64,000 nucleotides of DNA, taken from contig NZ_CP108041.1 in the NCBI RefSeq assembly GCF_036173065.1, forward strand, positions 2,235,001 through 2,299,000, written 5' to 3'. Positions 1 to 9,664 of the stretch are shown in pieces; positions within the stretch are counted from its first letter, which is position 1, and each line of letters starts with the position of its first letter. A program made the position numbers and the translations under genes. The notes below the pieces were generated by a model. It was not told the origin of the DNA. It searched no databases and saw only the letters and a program-made list of their open reading frames with translations. This DNA is from Rhodococcus sp. NBC_00297 (GTDB lineage: Bacteria > Actinomycetota > Actinomycetes > Mycobacteriales > Mycobacteriaceae).

Positions 1-167
1 AAGAAAGTTACGTGAGTGCTTCGCGAGATGCAAATCGCCTGGTCACGGCGTGTCGAACAGCGCGAGAGGCCGGCACATCGCTCTCATGCACGGCCACGAA
101 TACCTCCAGAGTGCGCCCGAGCCGGCCCGATGGTCGTGTCGGCAGGCGTACCGGAACGGAGTAGCTC

Positions 168-596
168 GTGCCTATCGCAGCAGTCGACTACAACCATGTG
201 CGACTCACTGTCAGTGACATCGCGACCTCGCGGAAGTTCTACGACGACGTCTTCGGTTTCGAGGTGGCCTTCGAGCTCCCGCCGAACCCGGACGAGGCGA
301 CGAAGGAAGCGCTGGGGTTCCTCTTCGGCGGAGTCATCTACAAGTTCGGCGGCGGGCTGCTCGGTCTGCGCCCCGTGGCTCCGGGTGACGACACGTTCGC
401 CGAGGACCGCGCCGGCCTGGACCATCTCAGCTTCAGTGTCGCGTCGTTGCAGGATCTGCACGACGCCGCCGCACTGCTGGACACCCTGGGCATCGAGCAC
501 GAGCCGGTGAAGGATCTCGGTGACGCCGGCATGGCGATCCTCGAGTTCCGGGATCCCGACAACATCGCCCTGGAGATCGCCGGTCCCAACAGCTAG
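168..596 (+). CDS. VOC (glyoxalase/dioxygenase) family protein
   Basis: A 142-residue vicinal-oxygen-chelate protein of single-module length. The N-terminal beta-alpha module starts YNHVRLTV and continues with a SRKFYDDVFGF helix. The second half has LDHLSFSV and ends in FRDPDNIALEIAG, so the usual metal-ligand positions (His in NHVRL, His in LDHLSF, Glu in ALEIAG) are present. These folds bind a divalent metal and act as glyoxalase, dioxygenase or resistance proteins; the substrate cannot be read from sequence. The GTG start at 168 is chosen because the fold begins directly after it. No gene was seen in bases 1-167. Confidence 0.8.
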   Translation: MPIAAVDYNHVRLTVSDIATSRKFYDDVFGFEVAFELPPNPDEATKEALGFLFGGVIYKFGGGLLGLRPVAPGDDTFAEDRAGLDHLSFSVASLQDLHDAAALLDTLGIEHEPVKDLGDAGMAILEFRDPDNIALEIAGPNS

Positions 597-1412
597 TCAG
601 TCCGAGGCGCGCTTTCGCTCGTCTCTCGCTGCCATCCGGGCCTCGAGGTCGACGGCATCCAACTTGTCGGCTTCCTCGAGGGTCGGGGCCGTCCCCCCGA
701 GACGGGCCGGTACCCAGTACTCGCCGGCGGGGTGGTGATAGTTCTTCTGCACGTCGGCGAGCATGGTCTGCATCGTCGATCGCAGGTGGGCGGTGAGGTC
801 ACCGGCCGACATGGTCGGCGCGATCGGCTCTCCCACCGCGATGGAGATCGGGGTCTTCGTGCGTCCGAGCTTTTTCGGGAACCCCTTGGTCCACACACGC
901 TGCGCGCCCCAGATGACCACCGGAATCACGGGGACCCCGGCCTCGATCGCCATCCGGGCCGCGCCCGACTTGAACTCCTTGATCTCGAAGCTGCGACTGA
1001 TCGTTGCTTCGGGATAGACCCCCACCAGTTCGCCTCGCGACAACGCGTCGACCGCAGCCCGGTAGGACTCCGCGCCGGCGGCGCGGTCGACCGCGATGTG
1101 CTTGAGAGAGCGCATTATCGGCCCCGACTTGGGGTTGTCGAACACTTCCTTCTTCGCCATGAACCGGATGTACCGCTTGTGCTTCCGCGCAGGCAGGCCG
1201 GCGTAGGTGAAGTCCAGGTAGCCCGTGTGGTTGATGGCGATCACGGCGCCACCCCGAGCGGGGATGTTCTCCGCGCCCTCGACGTCGAACTTCAGCCCCT
1301 GCGCCGCGAAGACGGTGCGAGCGATTCCGATGACAGTGCGATAGACGGGGTCCACAAGGTGCAGCGTAGCGGCTCGTCGCCGCCCCCGAGAGGGGCTCGT
1401 CCGGTAGGGCAC
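597..1412 (-). CDS. Lysophospholipid acyltransferase family protein (PlsC-like)
   Basis: Likely 1-acylglycerol-3-phosphate acyltransferase, making phosphatidic acid at the inner membrane face. The HX4D catalytic box is read as NHTGYLDF, and the substrate-binding GVYPEATIS block and a PVIPVVIWG block follow in normal order and spacing. ATG 1412 gives 271 residues with a basic leader. An in-frame GTG at 1355 (VDPVYRTVIG) would give about 252 residues and fits the family better. It lies 4 bases after the stop of the upstream oxidoreductase on the same strand, so the two are probably co-transcribed. Confidence 0.88.
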   Translation of the reverse strand: MPYRTSPSRGRRRAATLHLVDPVYRTVIGIARTVFAAQGLKFDVEGAENIPARGGAVIAINHTGYLDFTYAGLPARKHKRYIRFMAKKEVFDNPKSGPIMRSLKHIAVDRAAGAESYRAAVDALSRGELVGVYPEATISRSFEIKEFKSGAARMAIEAGVPVIPVVIWGAQRVWTKGFPKKLGRTKTPISIAVGEPIAPTMSAGDLTAHLRSTMQTMLADVQKNYHHPAGEYWVPARLGGTAPTLEEADKLDAVDLEARMAARDERKRASD

Positions 1413-1416
1413 TCCG

Positions 1417-2430
<1,014 letters not shown>

Positions 2431-2456
2431 GAAATACTCCTTTTGTGGATCGTTCG

Positions 2457-2474
2457 GTACAGTAAATACCGTAC
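2457..2474. promoter_or_regulatory. Putative TetR operator between divergent genes
   Basis: An imperfect 18-base palindrome, gtacagtaaataccgtac, lies in the 67-base gap between the MDR oxidoreductase (start 2430) and the TetR regulator (start 2498). Seven of nine half-site positions are symmetric, with GTAC at both outer ends. Position and form suit a TetR-family operator controlling both genes. No transcription start was determined. Confidence 0.55.
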
Positions 2475-2497
2475 GCCTCACCGGCGAAAGGTGACAG

Positions 2498-3061
2498 ATG
2501 GGTAGGAGAGCGACGTTCGATGCGGCGCAGGTCGTCACTGATGCGCGGGATGTGTTCTGGCACAGAGGCTTCGATGGCGCATCTCTGCCCGAACTCGAGG
2601 CGGCGACCGGGCTGTCCCGGTCCAGCATCTATCACGCGTTCACCAGCAAGCGCGGCCTGTTCGACGCAGCGGTGCAGGACTATCTCGACACGGTGGTGGC
2701 ACCGCGGCTCGCCCTGTTGCGTACCGACGACGGTCTGGACGCGTACTTCGCGTCGATGGACGTCGAACTCGAGAACCTCGATGCCGAAGCACCACGTCGC
2801 GGCTGTCTTCTGGTCAACACTGCTGCGGGATCCGCCGCGCACGACGACACCCTCGCCGCCGTCGTCGACGCCTACCGTCGGCGACTCACCGATGCGGTCA
2901 CCGACGCCCTGGTGAACCGGGGTGACGACGATCCCGAGAATCGGGCTCGCATTCTGGTGACGATGAGCTCGGGCGCACTTCTGCAGGCACGCGTCGACCG
3001 GGACGAGGCACGCGCAATCATCGCCTCGGCACGGAAGTTGGCGCGGTCCTGGGAATCATGA
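2498..3061 (+). CDS. TetR/AcrR family transcriptional regulator
   Basis: A 187-residue one-component repressor. The N-terminal helix-turn-helix covers about residues 10-55 (SLPELEAATGLSRSSIYHAF, then SKRGLFDAAV), a textbook TetR DNA-binding domain. The rest is a helical ligand-binding domain with RRGCLLVNTA, a motif common in the AcrR-type C-terminal domain. The divergent MDR oxidoreductase and the palindrome at 2457-2474 suggest it represses that enzyme and itself in the absence of an electrophile-type inducer; the inducer is inference. The ATG is close behind an aaaggtgac ribosome-site-like stretch. Confidence 0.9.
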   Translation: MGRRATFDAAQVVTDARDVFWHRGFDGASLPELEAATGLSRSSIYHAFTSKRGLFDAAVQDYLDTVVAPRLALLRTDDGLDAYFASMDVELENLDAEAPRRGCLLVNTAAGSAAHDDTLAAVVDAYRRRLTDAVTDALVNRGDDDPENRARILVTMSSGALLQARVDRDEARAIIASARKLARSWES

Positions 3062-3091
3062 GCCGACGCGGACATCGGTACCGTCGAGGAA

Positions 3092-3520
3092 GTGGATATC
3101 GACCGGTGGCGTAGCCGACTCCCCGTGACCAGAGCATCGGACGGTGAGCTCGTGGGGTGGACCGTCTCCGACATGGCTCGCGACGACGGCGAACTCGTGG
3201 ACGCCGTCAACCCTGTCGGCCACGTGATCGCCGAAGACGTGCAGCTCGAGGCGGCAATCGACGTTCTCGAAGCGCGCGGGCTGAGCTCGCTGTCCGTGCC
3301 CTACTGGGCGCGTGCGCCGTTACCGCTTGTCGGCGAGCTGGATCTCCGGCGTGCGACACCGGAATGGCAGTGGCGTCGGATGGTCATGACGCAGTTGGAC
3401 GACACCAAGGTGTGGATCCGTCCCGCCTACCCGTCGTATCCGGAGCGGATGGTGGAACTCGCCGTCCCGCTGCCGGCAGACGACGTCCTGGTCCCCGAAC
3501 CGCCGACACGGGACGAGTAG
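3092..3520 (+). CDS. Hypothetical protein
   Basis: A 142-residue soluble protein with no family recognised. It starts at GTG 3092 shortly after the TetR gene on the same strand. The sequence is acidic, with no signal peptide or membrane segment. An EWQWRRMVMTQLDDTKVWIRP segment and a YPERMVELAVPLP tail look like a beta-rich domain. Codon pattern matches the neighbours, which supports a real gene. It ends 22 bases before the convergent PQQ-propeller gene. Confidence 0.6.
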   Translation: MDIDRWRSRLPVTRASDGELVGWTVSDMARDDGELVDAVNPVGHVIAEDVQLEAAIDVLEARGLSSLSVPYWARAPLPLVGELDLRRATPEWQWRRMVMTQLDDTKVWIRPAYPSYPERMVELAVPLPADDVLVPEPPTRDE

Positions 3521-3542
3521 TTCCGCGGCACCCTGGCGCGGA

Positions 3543-5960
3543 TCACTCCAGCAACGCCACCTGATCGCTACCGACGTACAGAAGTCCGGCGGAACTGTCG
3601 ACGACGGAACCGTGTCCGTCCGCATCGGCATCTTCGGTCGGGCCGAGGAGATCTCTCCCGGTCATCGCTCCCGTGCGGACGTCGAGCAACTGCACGGACA
3701 ACGAGCCGTCGGGTCCAGCCACCACGCTGGCGGCGCGGCCACCGACCTCCGCTGTCACCGGATCGAAGTCGTCCGCTGCCTGCTGCCACAGGCGCGTCCC
3801 GGTCCGCAGATCGAAGGCGGAAACCTCGGCGGTTCCGCGCGCTCGGACCAACACCACGTCTCCCACGACTGCTGTCCCGTTGGTCGCGGTAAGCGCATCG
3901 TTCGACCACAACACTTGCCCGGTGACTCTGTCGATGGCCGATGAGCCCACCAGAAGCGGCAGGTCGGCGGTCGAAGAATCCCATTCGTCGTAGGAATAGC
4001 TCGGCCCGGGAACCACCGCCAGGACACGGCCGTCCACTGCAATCGCCTCGTAGCCGGTGACGGGATCCGACGACTGGTCGCACGTCATCCTGCGTACCGT
4101 CGTCACTCCACCCGCCGACACGGTCGCGCCCGACACACAGGAGTCGGGGCGTCCACGAGACCACCTGGTGGCGCCTGTCACGGGGTCGAAACCCAGTGCC
4201 TCACTGCCGAATCGAACGATACCGACGTCTTTGCCCACCGTGACGACCTCGCCCGGATAGCCGGGATAGCCACCCGTGATCGGCGTCGACACGGCCCAGT
4301 CGGCTGCAGGGTCGTCGAGCGTTCCCTTACGTAGAACGGTGGGGCCGGATTCGCCCGCCGGCGTCACTGTCTGGACCACCGAGTACAGCGCATCCCCGTC
4401 GGTTCCTATCCCCACCAGCGGGTCCCCGCCGGGCATGTTCTGCAGATCCCCGGTGCTCGTATCGACGGCGACCAAGGATGTCTCAGACGCACGGTCGGGA
4501 TCGGCTCGCAGACACACCACTGTCGTGCCGAGAAGCGTGTCGAGGCACGACACGAGATCCTCCACGGGTGCTCTCCACCGCACGACCCCCGTCACCGTGT
4601 CGATACCGAGCAAGGTCGAGTCGTCGTATGCGCCGGTGGTTCGGTCGAGTCGGCCCACCGACACGACTGTGACTCCGCCCGCGTCGATGACCCCGGACGC
4701 CAGCGGGGGCACCGTGCCGCTACCTGGATCACTGAAAGTGGAGAAGCGTCCTCCCGCATCTGCTGTGAGCGTCCACGCGCTGTCGACGACGTCGCGGACG
4801 ACGGGCAGAGCTTCGCCAGGGGTGCCATCCGGATCGACATCGAGGCCTGGCGCCGTTGCCAAGTGCTCGAGGTCCGCCGTCGAGAGATACGGCACGTCGG
4901 CGGGTTTGTCCTCGCGCGCCGTCACGGTGATCACCGTTCCGGACGGGCGAGTGACGACGATACTGGGGACGCCGGTGCGGGATCGGGCGGACACGGCCCC
5001 TCCGGCGAGCTGCACGTGGTCGCTGCTCAGGTCCTGGTCCGGGTCGTGAACGTCCGGGTTCCGCGGGGCCTCGGTGCCGCCGGCGATACCGAGCGTCAAC
5101 GACCCCGAACGACCGCTTGCACTTGTGCGGACCTCGATACACGCACCCGACTTCGAGCCGTCCGACAGCGTCAGCTCGCTCAGCGAGCGATCAAGCTCGA
5201 CTCTGCGGCCCGGTCCGTCGTCCCAGGCATTCGACAACGCTCTGCTCACTGCGCCGAGCCGCGCCCTGTCGAAAGTCGGTGCGCCCTCGACGGTGCTTGT
5301 TCGACATACCGGAGGTAGGGGCGACGTTTCACCCGGAATCCGCGCCGAGACACGCAGGCCGGGAGAGGCGACGATGTCGAGCAGTTCGTCCTGTGTCACC
5401 GGGTCGTCGCTTCCCAGCTGGAGCACGGTGCCGTCCGGCGCGTACGCCAGAGCGGACCCCGGCGACAGATCGACCACGGTTCCGTCGGCCAGTCGCACTC
5501 GCCGCGTCACCGTCGGCCCGCAGGGCGGGACACCCCGATCCGTCACACTCACCGTCGCGGTCAGCGAACCGGACTTCCCTGCACGTGTGATGGTTCCCGA
5601 TGCGGTGGTCGAGGCGATCTGCTCAGGTGCCACGTCGGACGGCCTACTCATGATGTCGTCGGGAACGCCACCGAACTGCAAGGACCCGGACGGCGACGCG
5701 AATGCCACCGTCGTTCCCCGTGGGAGGGCGCGGTGCAAGGCGTCCGTCATCGCCGCCGCCTTGCGAGCGGAGAACCACGGTGCGGCAGGACTGTCGTATG
5801 TCTCGGCGCCGAACGCCACGTAATAGCCGCTCGTCTCGCCGGCCGACGTGCACTGCAGCGGAAGGTCGACGGGATCGGGCGGGCGCAGAATCGCCGCGAT
5901 CAGTGTTCCGGCCGCCACGATGCCCACGACGACGAGCGCATCGACGCCGCGAGCTCGCAT
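3543..5960 (-). CDS. PQQ-like beta-propeller repeat protein, membrane anchored
   Basis: An 805-residue protein with one N-terminal membrane segment (about residues 8-25, LVVVGIVAAGTLIAAIL) and a large extracytoplasmic part. The C-terminal half holds BamB/PQQ-type blades, each marked by a D-x-x-T/R-T-G-x-x-x-W pattern: DTVTGVVRW, DTSTGDLQ, DPVTGATRW, DRVTGQVLW, DLRTGTRLW, DVRTGAMTG. The N-terminal half is a less recognisable Ser/Thr/Pro-rich region. Such propellers bind proteins or, in dehydrogenases, PQQ; no dehydrogenase signature was seen, so the role is open. It follows serS with a 3-base gap, suggesting read-through from serS. Confidence 0.75.
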   Translation of the reverse strand: MRARGVDALVVVGIVAAGTLIAAILRPPDPVDLPLQCTSAGETSGYYVAFGAETYDSPAAPWFSARKAAAMTDALHRALPRGTTVAFASPSGSLQFGGVPDDIMSRPSDVAPEQIASTTASGTITRAGKSGSLTATVSVTDRGVPPCGPTVTRRVRLADGTVVDLSPGSALAYAPDGTVLQLGSDDPVTQDELLDIVASPGLRVSARIPGETSPLPPVCRTSTVEGAPTFDRARLGAVSRALSNAWDDGPGRRVELDRSLSELTLSDGSKSGACIEVRTSASGRSGSLTLGIAGGTEAPRNPDVHDPDQDLSSDHVQLAGGAVSARSRTGVPSIVVTRPSGTVITVTAREDKPADVPYLSTADLEHLATAPGLDVDPDGTPGEALPVVRDVVDSAWTLTADAGGRFSTFSDPGSGTVPPLASGVIDAGGVTVVSVGRLDRTTGAYDDSTLLGIDTVTGVVRWRAPVEDLVSCLDTLLGTTVVCLRADPDRASETSLVAVDTSTGDLQNMPGGDPLVGIGTDGDALYSVVQTVTPAGESGPTVLRKGTLDDPAADWAVSTPITGGYPGYPGEVVTVGKDVGIVRFGSEALGFDPVTGATRWSRGRPDSCVSGATVSAGGVTTVRRMTCDQSSDPVTGYEAIAVDGRVLAVVPGPSYSYDEWDSSTADLPLLVGSSAIDRVTGQVLWSNDALTATNGTAVVGDVVLVRARGTAEVSAFDLRTGTRLWQQAADDFDPVTAEVGGRAASVVAGPDGSLSVQLLDVRTGAMTGRDLLGPTEDADADGHGSVVDSSAGLLYVGSDQVALLE

Positions 5961-5963
5961 CGA

Positions 5964-7226
5964 CTACGAGGTCGGCGGACGCAGGACGTCGGTGCCGACG
6001 AACGGGACGAGTGCCTCGGGAATGCGAACGCTGCCGTCGGGCTGCTGGTGGTTCTCGAGGATCGCGGAGATCCACCGCGTCGTGGCCAGGGTCCCGTTGA
6101 GCGTCGCCGCCGTCTGCGGCTTCCCGTTCTCGTCGCGGTAACGAACACCGAGTCGACGCGCCTGGAACGTGGTGCAGTTCGAGGTGGACGTGAGTTCACG
6201 GTAGGTGTTCTGCGTGGGAAGCCATGCCTCGCAGTCGAACTTGCGCGCAGCCGACGATCCCAGGTCGCCGCCGGCGGTGTCGATGACGCGGTACGGCAAC
6301 TCGACCGCGGCGAGCATCTCCTTCTCCCAGCCGAGGAGCCGCTGGTGTTCCGCGTCCGCGTCCTCGGGACGGGTGTAGACGAACATCTCCACCTTGTCGA
6401 ACTGGTGGACACGGATGATGCCGCGGGTGTCCTTGCCGTAGCTGCCGGCCTCGCGGCGGAAGCACGACGACCATCCCGCATAGCGCTTCGGGCCGCCGTT
6501 CAGATCGAGGATCTCGCCCGAGTGGTAGCCGGCGAGGGGCACCTCCGACGTGCCGACGAGGTAGAGGTCGTCGTCGCCCAAGTGGTAGATCTCCGACGAG
6601 TGCGCGCCCAGGAAGCCGGTCCCGGCCATGATCTCCGGCCGCACGAGCACCGGTGGGATGACCATCGTGAACCCGTTCGACACTGCCTTCTGGGCGGCGA
6701 GCTGCAGCAGACCGAGCTGCAGCAGTGCGCCGTAGCCGGTCAGAAAGTAGAACCGAGCGCCCGACACCTTGGCGCCGCGCTCCATGTCGATGATCCCGAG
6801 AGCCTCGCCGAGCTCGAGGTGGTCCTTCGGATTCTCGATGGTCGGGATCTCACCGATCGTCTCGAGGGTGACGAAGTCGTCCTCGCCGCCGGCCGGCGCG
6901 CCCTCCTGCACGATGTTGGAGATCGCACGGTGTGCGGTGTCGAGAGCCGCGTCGGCGGCATTCTGCTCGGCCTCCGCCTCCTTCACCCGCGCGGCGAGCG
7001 CGGACGCCGTCGCGAGAAGCTCCGGGCGCTCGTCGGGAGTGGCCTTACCGATCTTTTTACCGAACGCCTTGTGCTCGGCGCGCAGATTGTCGGCAGCCGA
7101 CACGGCGGCCCGGCGCGCGGTGTCCGCCTCGAGCAACGCGTCCACCAGGGACGGATCCTCGCCACGGGTGCGCTGCGACTGACGGACGGCGTCGGGGTCC
7201 TCGCGGACAACTCTGAGGTCGATCAC
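5964..7226 (-). CDS. serS: Seryl-tRNA synthetase
   Basis: Class II synthetase charging tRNA-Ser (and tRNA-Sec where present), cytosolic, 420 residues, the normal length. The N-terminal coiled-coil arm spans about residues 30-105 ([13 protein letters not shown] to [13 protein letters not shown]). Class II motif 2 reads [20 protein letters not shown] with the F-K-V-E-M-F block after it. Motif 3 is [19 protein letters not shown] near the C-terminus. It starts [12 protein letters not shown], the standard N-terminus. The gene order serS, septum-formation protein, zincin matches M. tuberculosis Rv3834c-Rv3836. Confidence 0.98.
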   Translation of the reverse strand: MIDLRVVREDPDAVRQSQRTRGEDPSLVDALLEADTARRAAVSAADNLRAEHKAFGKKIGKATPDERPELLATASALAARVKEAEAEQNAADAALDTAHRAISNIVQEGAPAGGEDDFVTLETIGEIPTIENPKDHLELGEALGIIDMERGAKVSGARFYFLTGYGALLQLGLLQLAAQKAVSNGFTMVIPPVLVRPEIMAGTGFLGAHSSEIYHLGDDDLYLVGTSEVPLAGYHSGEILDLNGGPKRYAGWSSCFRREAGSYGKDTRGIIRVHQFDKVEMFVYTRPEDADAEHQRLLGWEKEMLAAVELPYRVIDTAGGDLGSSAARKFDCEAWLPTQNTYRELTSTSNCTTFQARRLGVRYRDENGKPQTAATLNGTLATTRWISAILENHQQPDGSVRIPEALVPFVGTDVLRPPTS

Positions 7227-7254
7227 GGGACGTCAGCCTACTGGGGCGATGTGG

Positions 7255-7665
7255 TCACCCTCGTCCGAGGACGTCCAGGTAGTCCTCGCGGCCGAACATG
7301 CGCGCGGCGTCGACCGCGGTCGGATGCCCCGCATCGGCGTCGGCTCCGGCGTCGACCAGTGCCCGGACGACGTCGTCCTCGCCCTTGAACACGGCACCGG
7401 CGAGCGGGGTCTGACCCTTGTCGTTCGCGCGGTTCACGTCGGCTCCGCGGTGCGCGAGGGCCACGACGCTCTCGGCGTGACCGTGATAGGCCGCCAGCAT
7501 CACCAGGGTGTCCCCGGATCCGTTCGTCAGATCCACGGGCACGCCCGCGTCGACGTACGCGGTGAGTGCGGCGGTGTCGCCGCTGCGTGCCATGTCGAAT
7601 ACGCGCGTCGCGAGGTCCTCGATCCCGGCCTCGAGCCCGGTGTCCTCGGTATCAGCACCACTCAT
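7255..7665 (-). CDS. Ankyrin repeat protein
   Basis: A 136-residue protein made almost entirely of ankyrin repeats: DTAALTAYVDAGVPVDLTN, GDTLVMLAAYHGHAESVVAL, KGQTPLAGAVFKGEDDVVRA and a degenerate last repeat, each with the inner-helix and G-A-D hairpin pattern. Such small proteins mediate protein-protein contacts; the partner is unknown. ATG 7665 is chosen (MSGADTED) because upstream frame sequence is low-complexity and basic and overlaps the divergent gene. It lies 28 bases upstream of serS on the same strand. Confidence 0.85.
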   Translation of the reverse strand: MSGADTEDTGLEAGIEDLATRVFDMARSGDTAALTAYVDAGVPVDLTNGSGDTLVMLAAYHGHAESVVALAHRGADVNRANDKGQTPLAGAVFKGEDDVVRALVDAGADADAGHPTAVDAARMFGREDYLDVLGRG

Positions 7666-7688
7666 ACCGTCCGAACCTACCGGCAGGC

Positions 7689-8921
7689 ATGATGGAGCCG
7701 ATGTCTCCGAAGCCCGAAGATCCCACCCCGAGCCCGTCCGGCGAGGACGGCCCGGTGGTCGACGACGCCCCGACGTCCGAGATCGCGACACCCGACGCGT
7801 CCACATCCGACACGTCCGCGCCCGACGCGGTGGTACCCGAGGCATCGACGGCCGACGAGACCGACACCGCGACGGACGAGAAGAGTGGTCCCCGCACCGT
7901 CCAGGCCTCGAACGCCCGTCGGCTGCTCGCCCTGGTCGCGATCGGCGCCATCGGAGCCGCCGCCGTCACCATCGGTGTGTCCGGTGGGTTCGACCGGAGC
8001 GAGAAGCTCGCCACACCGTCCACGGCAGGAACCGTCGGAACCGCGTCGACGACGTCCTTCGGCTCGTCCGACGCGGGCGACTGCCTGCAGTGGACCCCCA
8101 CCGACGACCCCGACACCGACCGCCAGGACCTCGCCGAGGTGAGTTGCGCCGAGCCGCACCGCTTCGAGGTCGCCGAGACGGTGGACCTCGGGGTGTACCC
8201 GGTCGCCGAGTTCGCGACGGGATCTCCGTATCCCGACGCGGCCCGCTTCGCCTCCCTGCGCGACGAACACTGTGAGACCGCGGTGCAGGACTACACCGGG
8301 GGCCGCTTCGACCCCACGGGCAAGTACTCGGTCGGCCTCATGTTCCCCAGCCAGGCCGGGTGGGCCGCGGGCGAGCGCGCGATCCGGTGCGGCATCCAAC
8401 AGACCGGCGCGACCAGCGCGCTGCAGGTGATGACCGGCAGCGTCGCCGACCAGGACCAGTCGATGGTCTGGGAGACCGGTAGTTGCGTCGGCGTCGAGTC
8501 GGGCGTGCCGACAGACCCGATCGACTGCACCGCTCCGCATGCCTTCGAGGTGGTGTCGGTGGTGGATCTCGCCGCGCAGTTCCCCGGCGGACTGCCGTCC
8601 GTCGAGGACCAGGACCGCTATCTCGAACCCACGTGCACCCAGGCGTCGGACGCCTACCTGGGCGGTCCGGACGTTCTCCGGGAGAAGACACTGACGCTGT
8701 TCTGGGACAACGTCGACGCCTCGAGCTGGTTGGCGGGCAGCAAGAAGGTGAGCTGCTCCATCGGCAAGGAGGTCGAGTCGGGCGGGTTCGCGTCCATCGT
8801 CGGCTCGGCGAAGGGCGACATCACCATCGACGGCGCCGCGCCGGTTCCGCCGCCTCCCGTTCCGGACGGCCGCAGCCTGCCGATCCCGCTCCCCGGAGCG
8901 TCTCCCCTGCCCGGTGCGTGA
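7689..8921 (+). CDS. Septum formation family membrane protein (Rv3835-like)
   Basis: About 410 residues. An acidic Pro/Thr/Ser-rich cytoplasmic tail of about 75 residues precedes one membrane helix (LLALVAIGAIGAAAVTIGVSG). The external part has two Septum_form-type repeats, each with spaced cysteines and a PHxFEV motif (EPHRFEVAETVDLG and APHAFEVVSVVDLA). The C-terminus is Pro-rich. Position next to the zincin copies M. tuberculosis Rv3835-Rv3836. ATG 7689 or 7701 are both possible. Only 23 bases separate it from the divergent ankyrin gene, so its promoter must overlap that gene or the mRNA be nearly leaderless. Confidence 0.82.
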   Translation: MMEPMSPKPEDPTPSPSGEDGPVVDDAPTSEIATPDASTSDTSAPDAVVPEASTADETDTATDEKSGPRTVQASNARRLLALVAIGAIGAAAVTIGVSGGFDRSEKLATPSTAGTVGTASTTSFGSSDAGDCLQWTPTDDPDTDRQDLAEVSCAEPHRFEVAETVDLGVYPVAEFATGSPYPDAARFASLRDEHCETAVQDYTGGRFDPTGKYSVGLMFPSQAGWAAGERAIRCGIQQTGATSALQVMTGSVADQDQSMVWETGSCVGVESGVPTDPIDCTAPHAFEVVSVVDLAAQFPGGLPSVEDQDRYLEPTCTQASDAYLGGPDVLREKTLTLFWDNVDASSWLAGSKKVSCSIGKEVESGGFASIVGSAKGDITIDGAAPVPPPPVPDGRSLPIPLPGASPLPGA

Positions 8922-9267
8922 CGTGTCGGTCAGCATGTCCGAAGCGGAGTTCGAGAACGCGGTCGGCGATGCGCTGGACACTCTCCCGGACGAGCTGGCC
9001 GCATACATGAACAACGTCGTCGTGCTGGTCGAGGACGAGCACCCGACGGAGGATCTCCTGGGTCTGTACGAGGGCGTCGCTCTGACCGAACGGTTCGAGT
9101 ACAGCGGGCACCTGCCGGACGTCATCACGATCTACCGACTGCCGATCCTCGACATCGCCCGTGACGAGGACGACGCGCGCCGCGAGATCGCGGTGACCGT
9201 CGCCCACGAGATCGGGCACCACTTCGGCATCGACGACGATCGCCTGCACGAACTCGGCTTCGGCTGA
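8914..9267 (+). CDS. Minimal zincin metallopeptidase family protein (Rv3836-like)
   Basis: A 117-residue single-domain zincin. The zinc motif HEIGHHFGIDD (His98, Glu99, His102, with Asp107/108 as likely third ligand) is near the C-terminus, and a LPDVITIYRLPIL strand precedes it, as in the small actinobacterial metallopeptidase family. Substrate is unknown. The GTG at 8914 overlaps the preceding stop by 8 bases; GTG 8923 or ATG 8935 would also keep the whole fold. The overlap suggests translational coupling to the septum-formation gene. Confidence 0.87.
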   Translation: MRDVSVSMSEAEFENAVGDALDTLPDELAAYMNNVVVLVEDEHPTEDLLGLYEGVALTERFEYSGHLPDVITIYRLPILDIARDEDDARREIAVTVAHEIGHHFGIDDDRLHELGFG

Positions 9268-9352
9268 GCTCCGTTCTCCACCTGCGGAACCGATTCCAGC
9301 CGTCGCGCGTCCAAGTCTCGAGATCCGACCGGACGCTCGAACGGAGACCCCC

Positions 9353-9664
9353 ATGCCCGGCCACGTACTCGTCGATCCCGAGGCGCTGCTCGCGGCCGCG
9401 TCGGAACTCGATGCCGCGGCGATGCGCCTGGCGTCGTCTCTCGCCTCCGCGTCCGTCGCGCTCCGTCCTCCCCCCGCGGGCAGCGACGAGGTGTCCGCGC
9501 TGGCTGCACGCTACTTCTGGTCGACCGCGCAGTCTCTCGACACCTCGACGTCCGCGGCGGTGACCGAGCTCCACGAGACGGCGGCTGCCCTGCGAGTCCA
9601 GGCGGCGGCGTACCGCGAGGTCGACGCGTCGTTCTCCACGGCCCTGACCGCGGGCACCGCGTGA
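9353..9664 (+). CDS. PE family type VII secretion substrate
   Basis: A 103-residue protein of exactly PE-domain length. Pro9-Glu10 sit in VDPEALLAAASEL at the N-terminus, the position that names the family. The rest is a two-helix hairpin rich in Ala, with DEVSALAARYF at the turn as in mycobacterial PE proteins. The T7SS export signal Yxxx[D/E] is present near the end as YREVD (Tyr87-Asp91). It should pair with the PPE protein encoded next and be carried by EspG to an ESX machine. The stop overlaps the PPE start (GTGA). No ESX core gene is in the window. Confidence 0.88.
   Translation: MPGHVLVDPEALLAAASELDAAAMRLASSLASASVALRPPPAGSDEVSALAARYFWSTAQSLDTSTSAAVTELHETAAALRVQAAAYREVDASFSTALTAGTA

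Noticed and set aside
5733..7388. A 551-residue plus-strand frame over serS and the PQQ gene end
   Set aside because: Antisense to serS, whose class II motifs are unambiguous.
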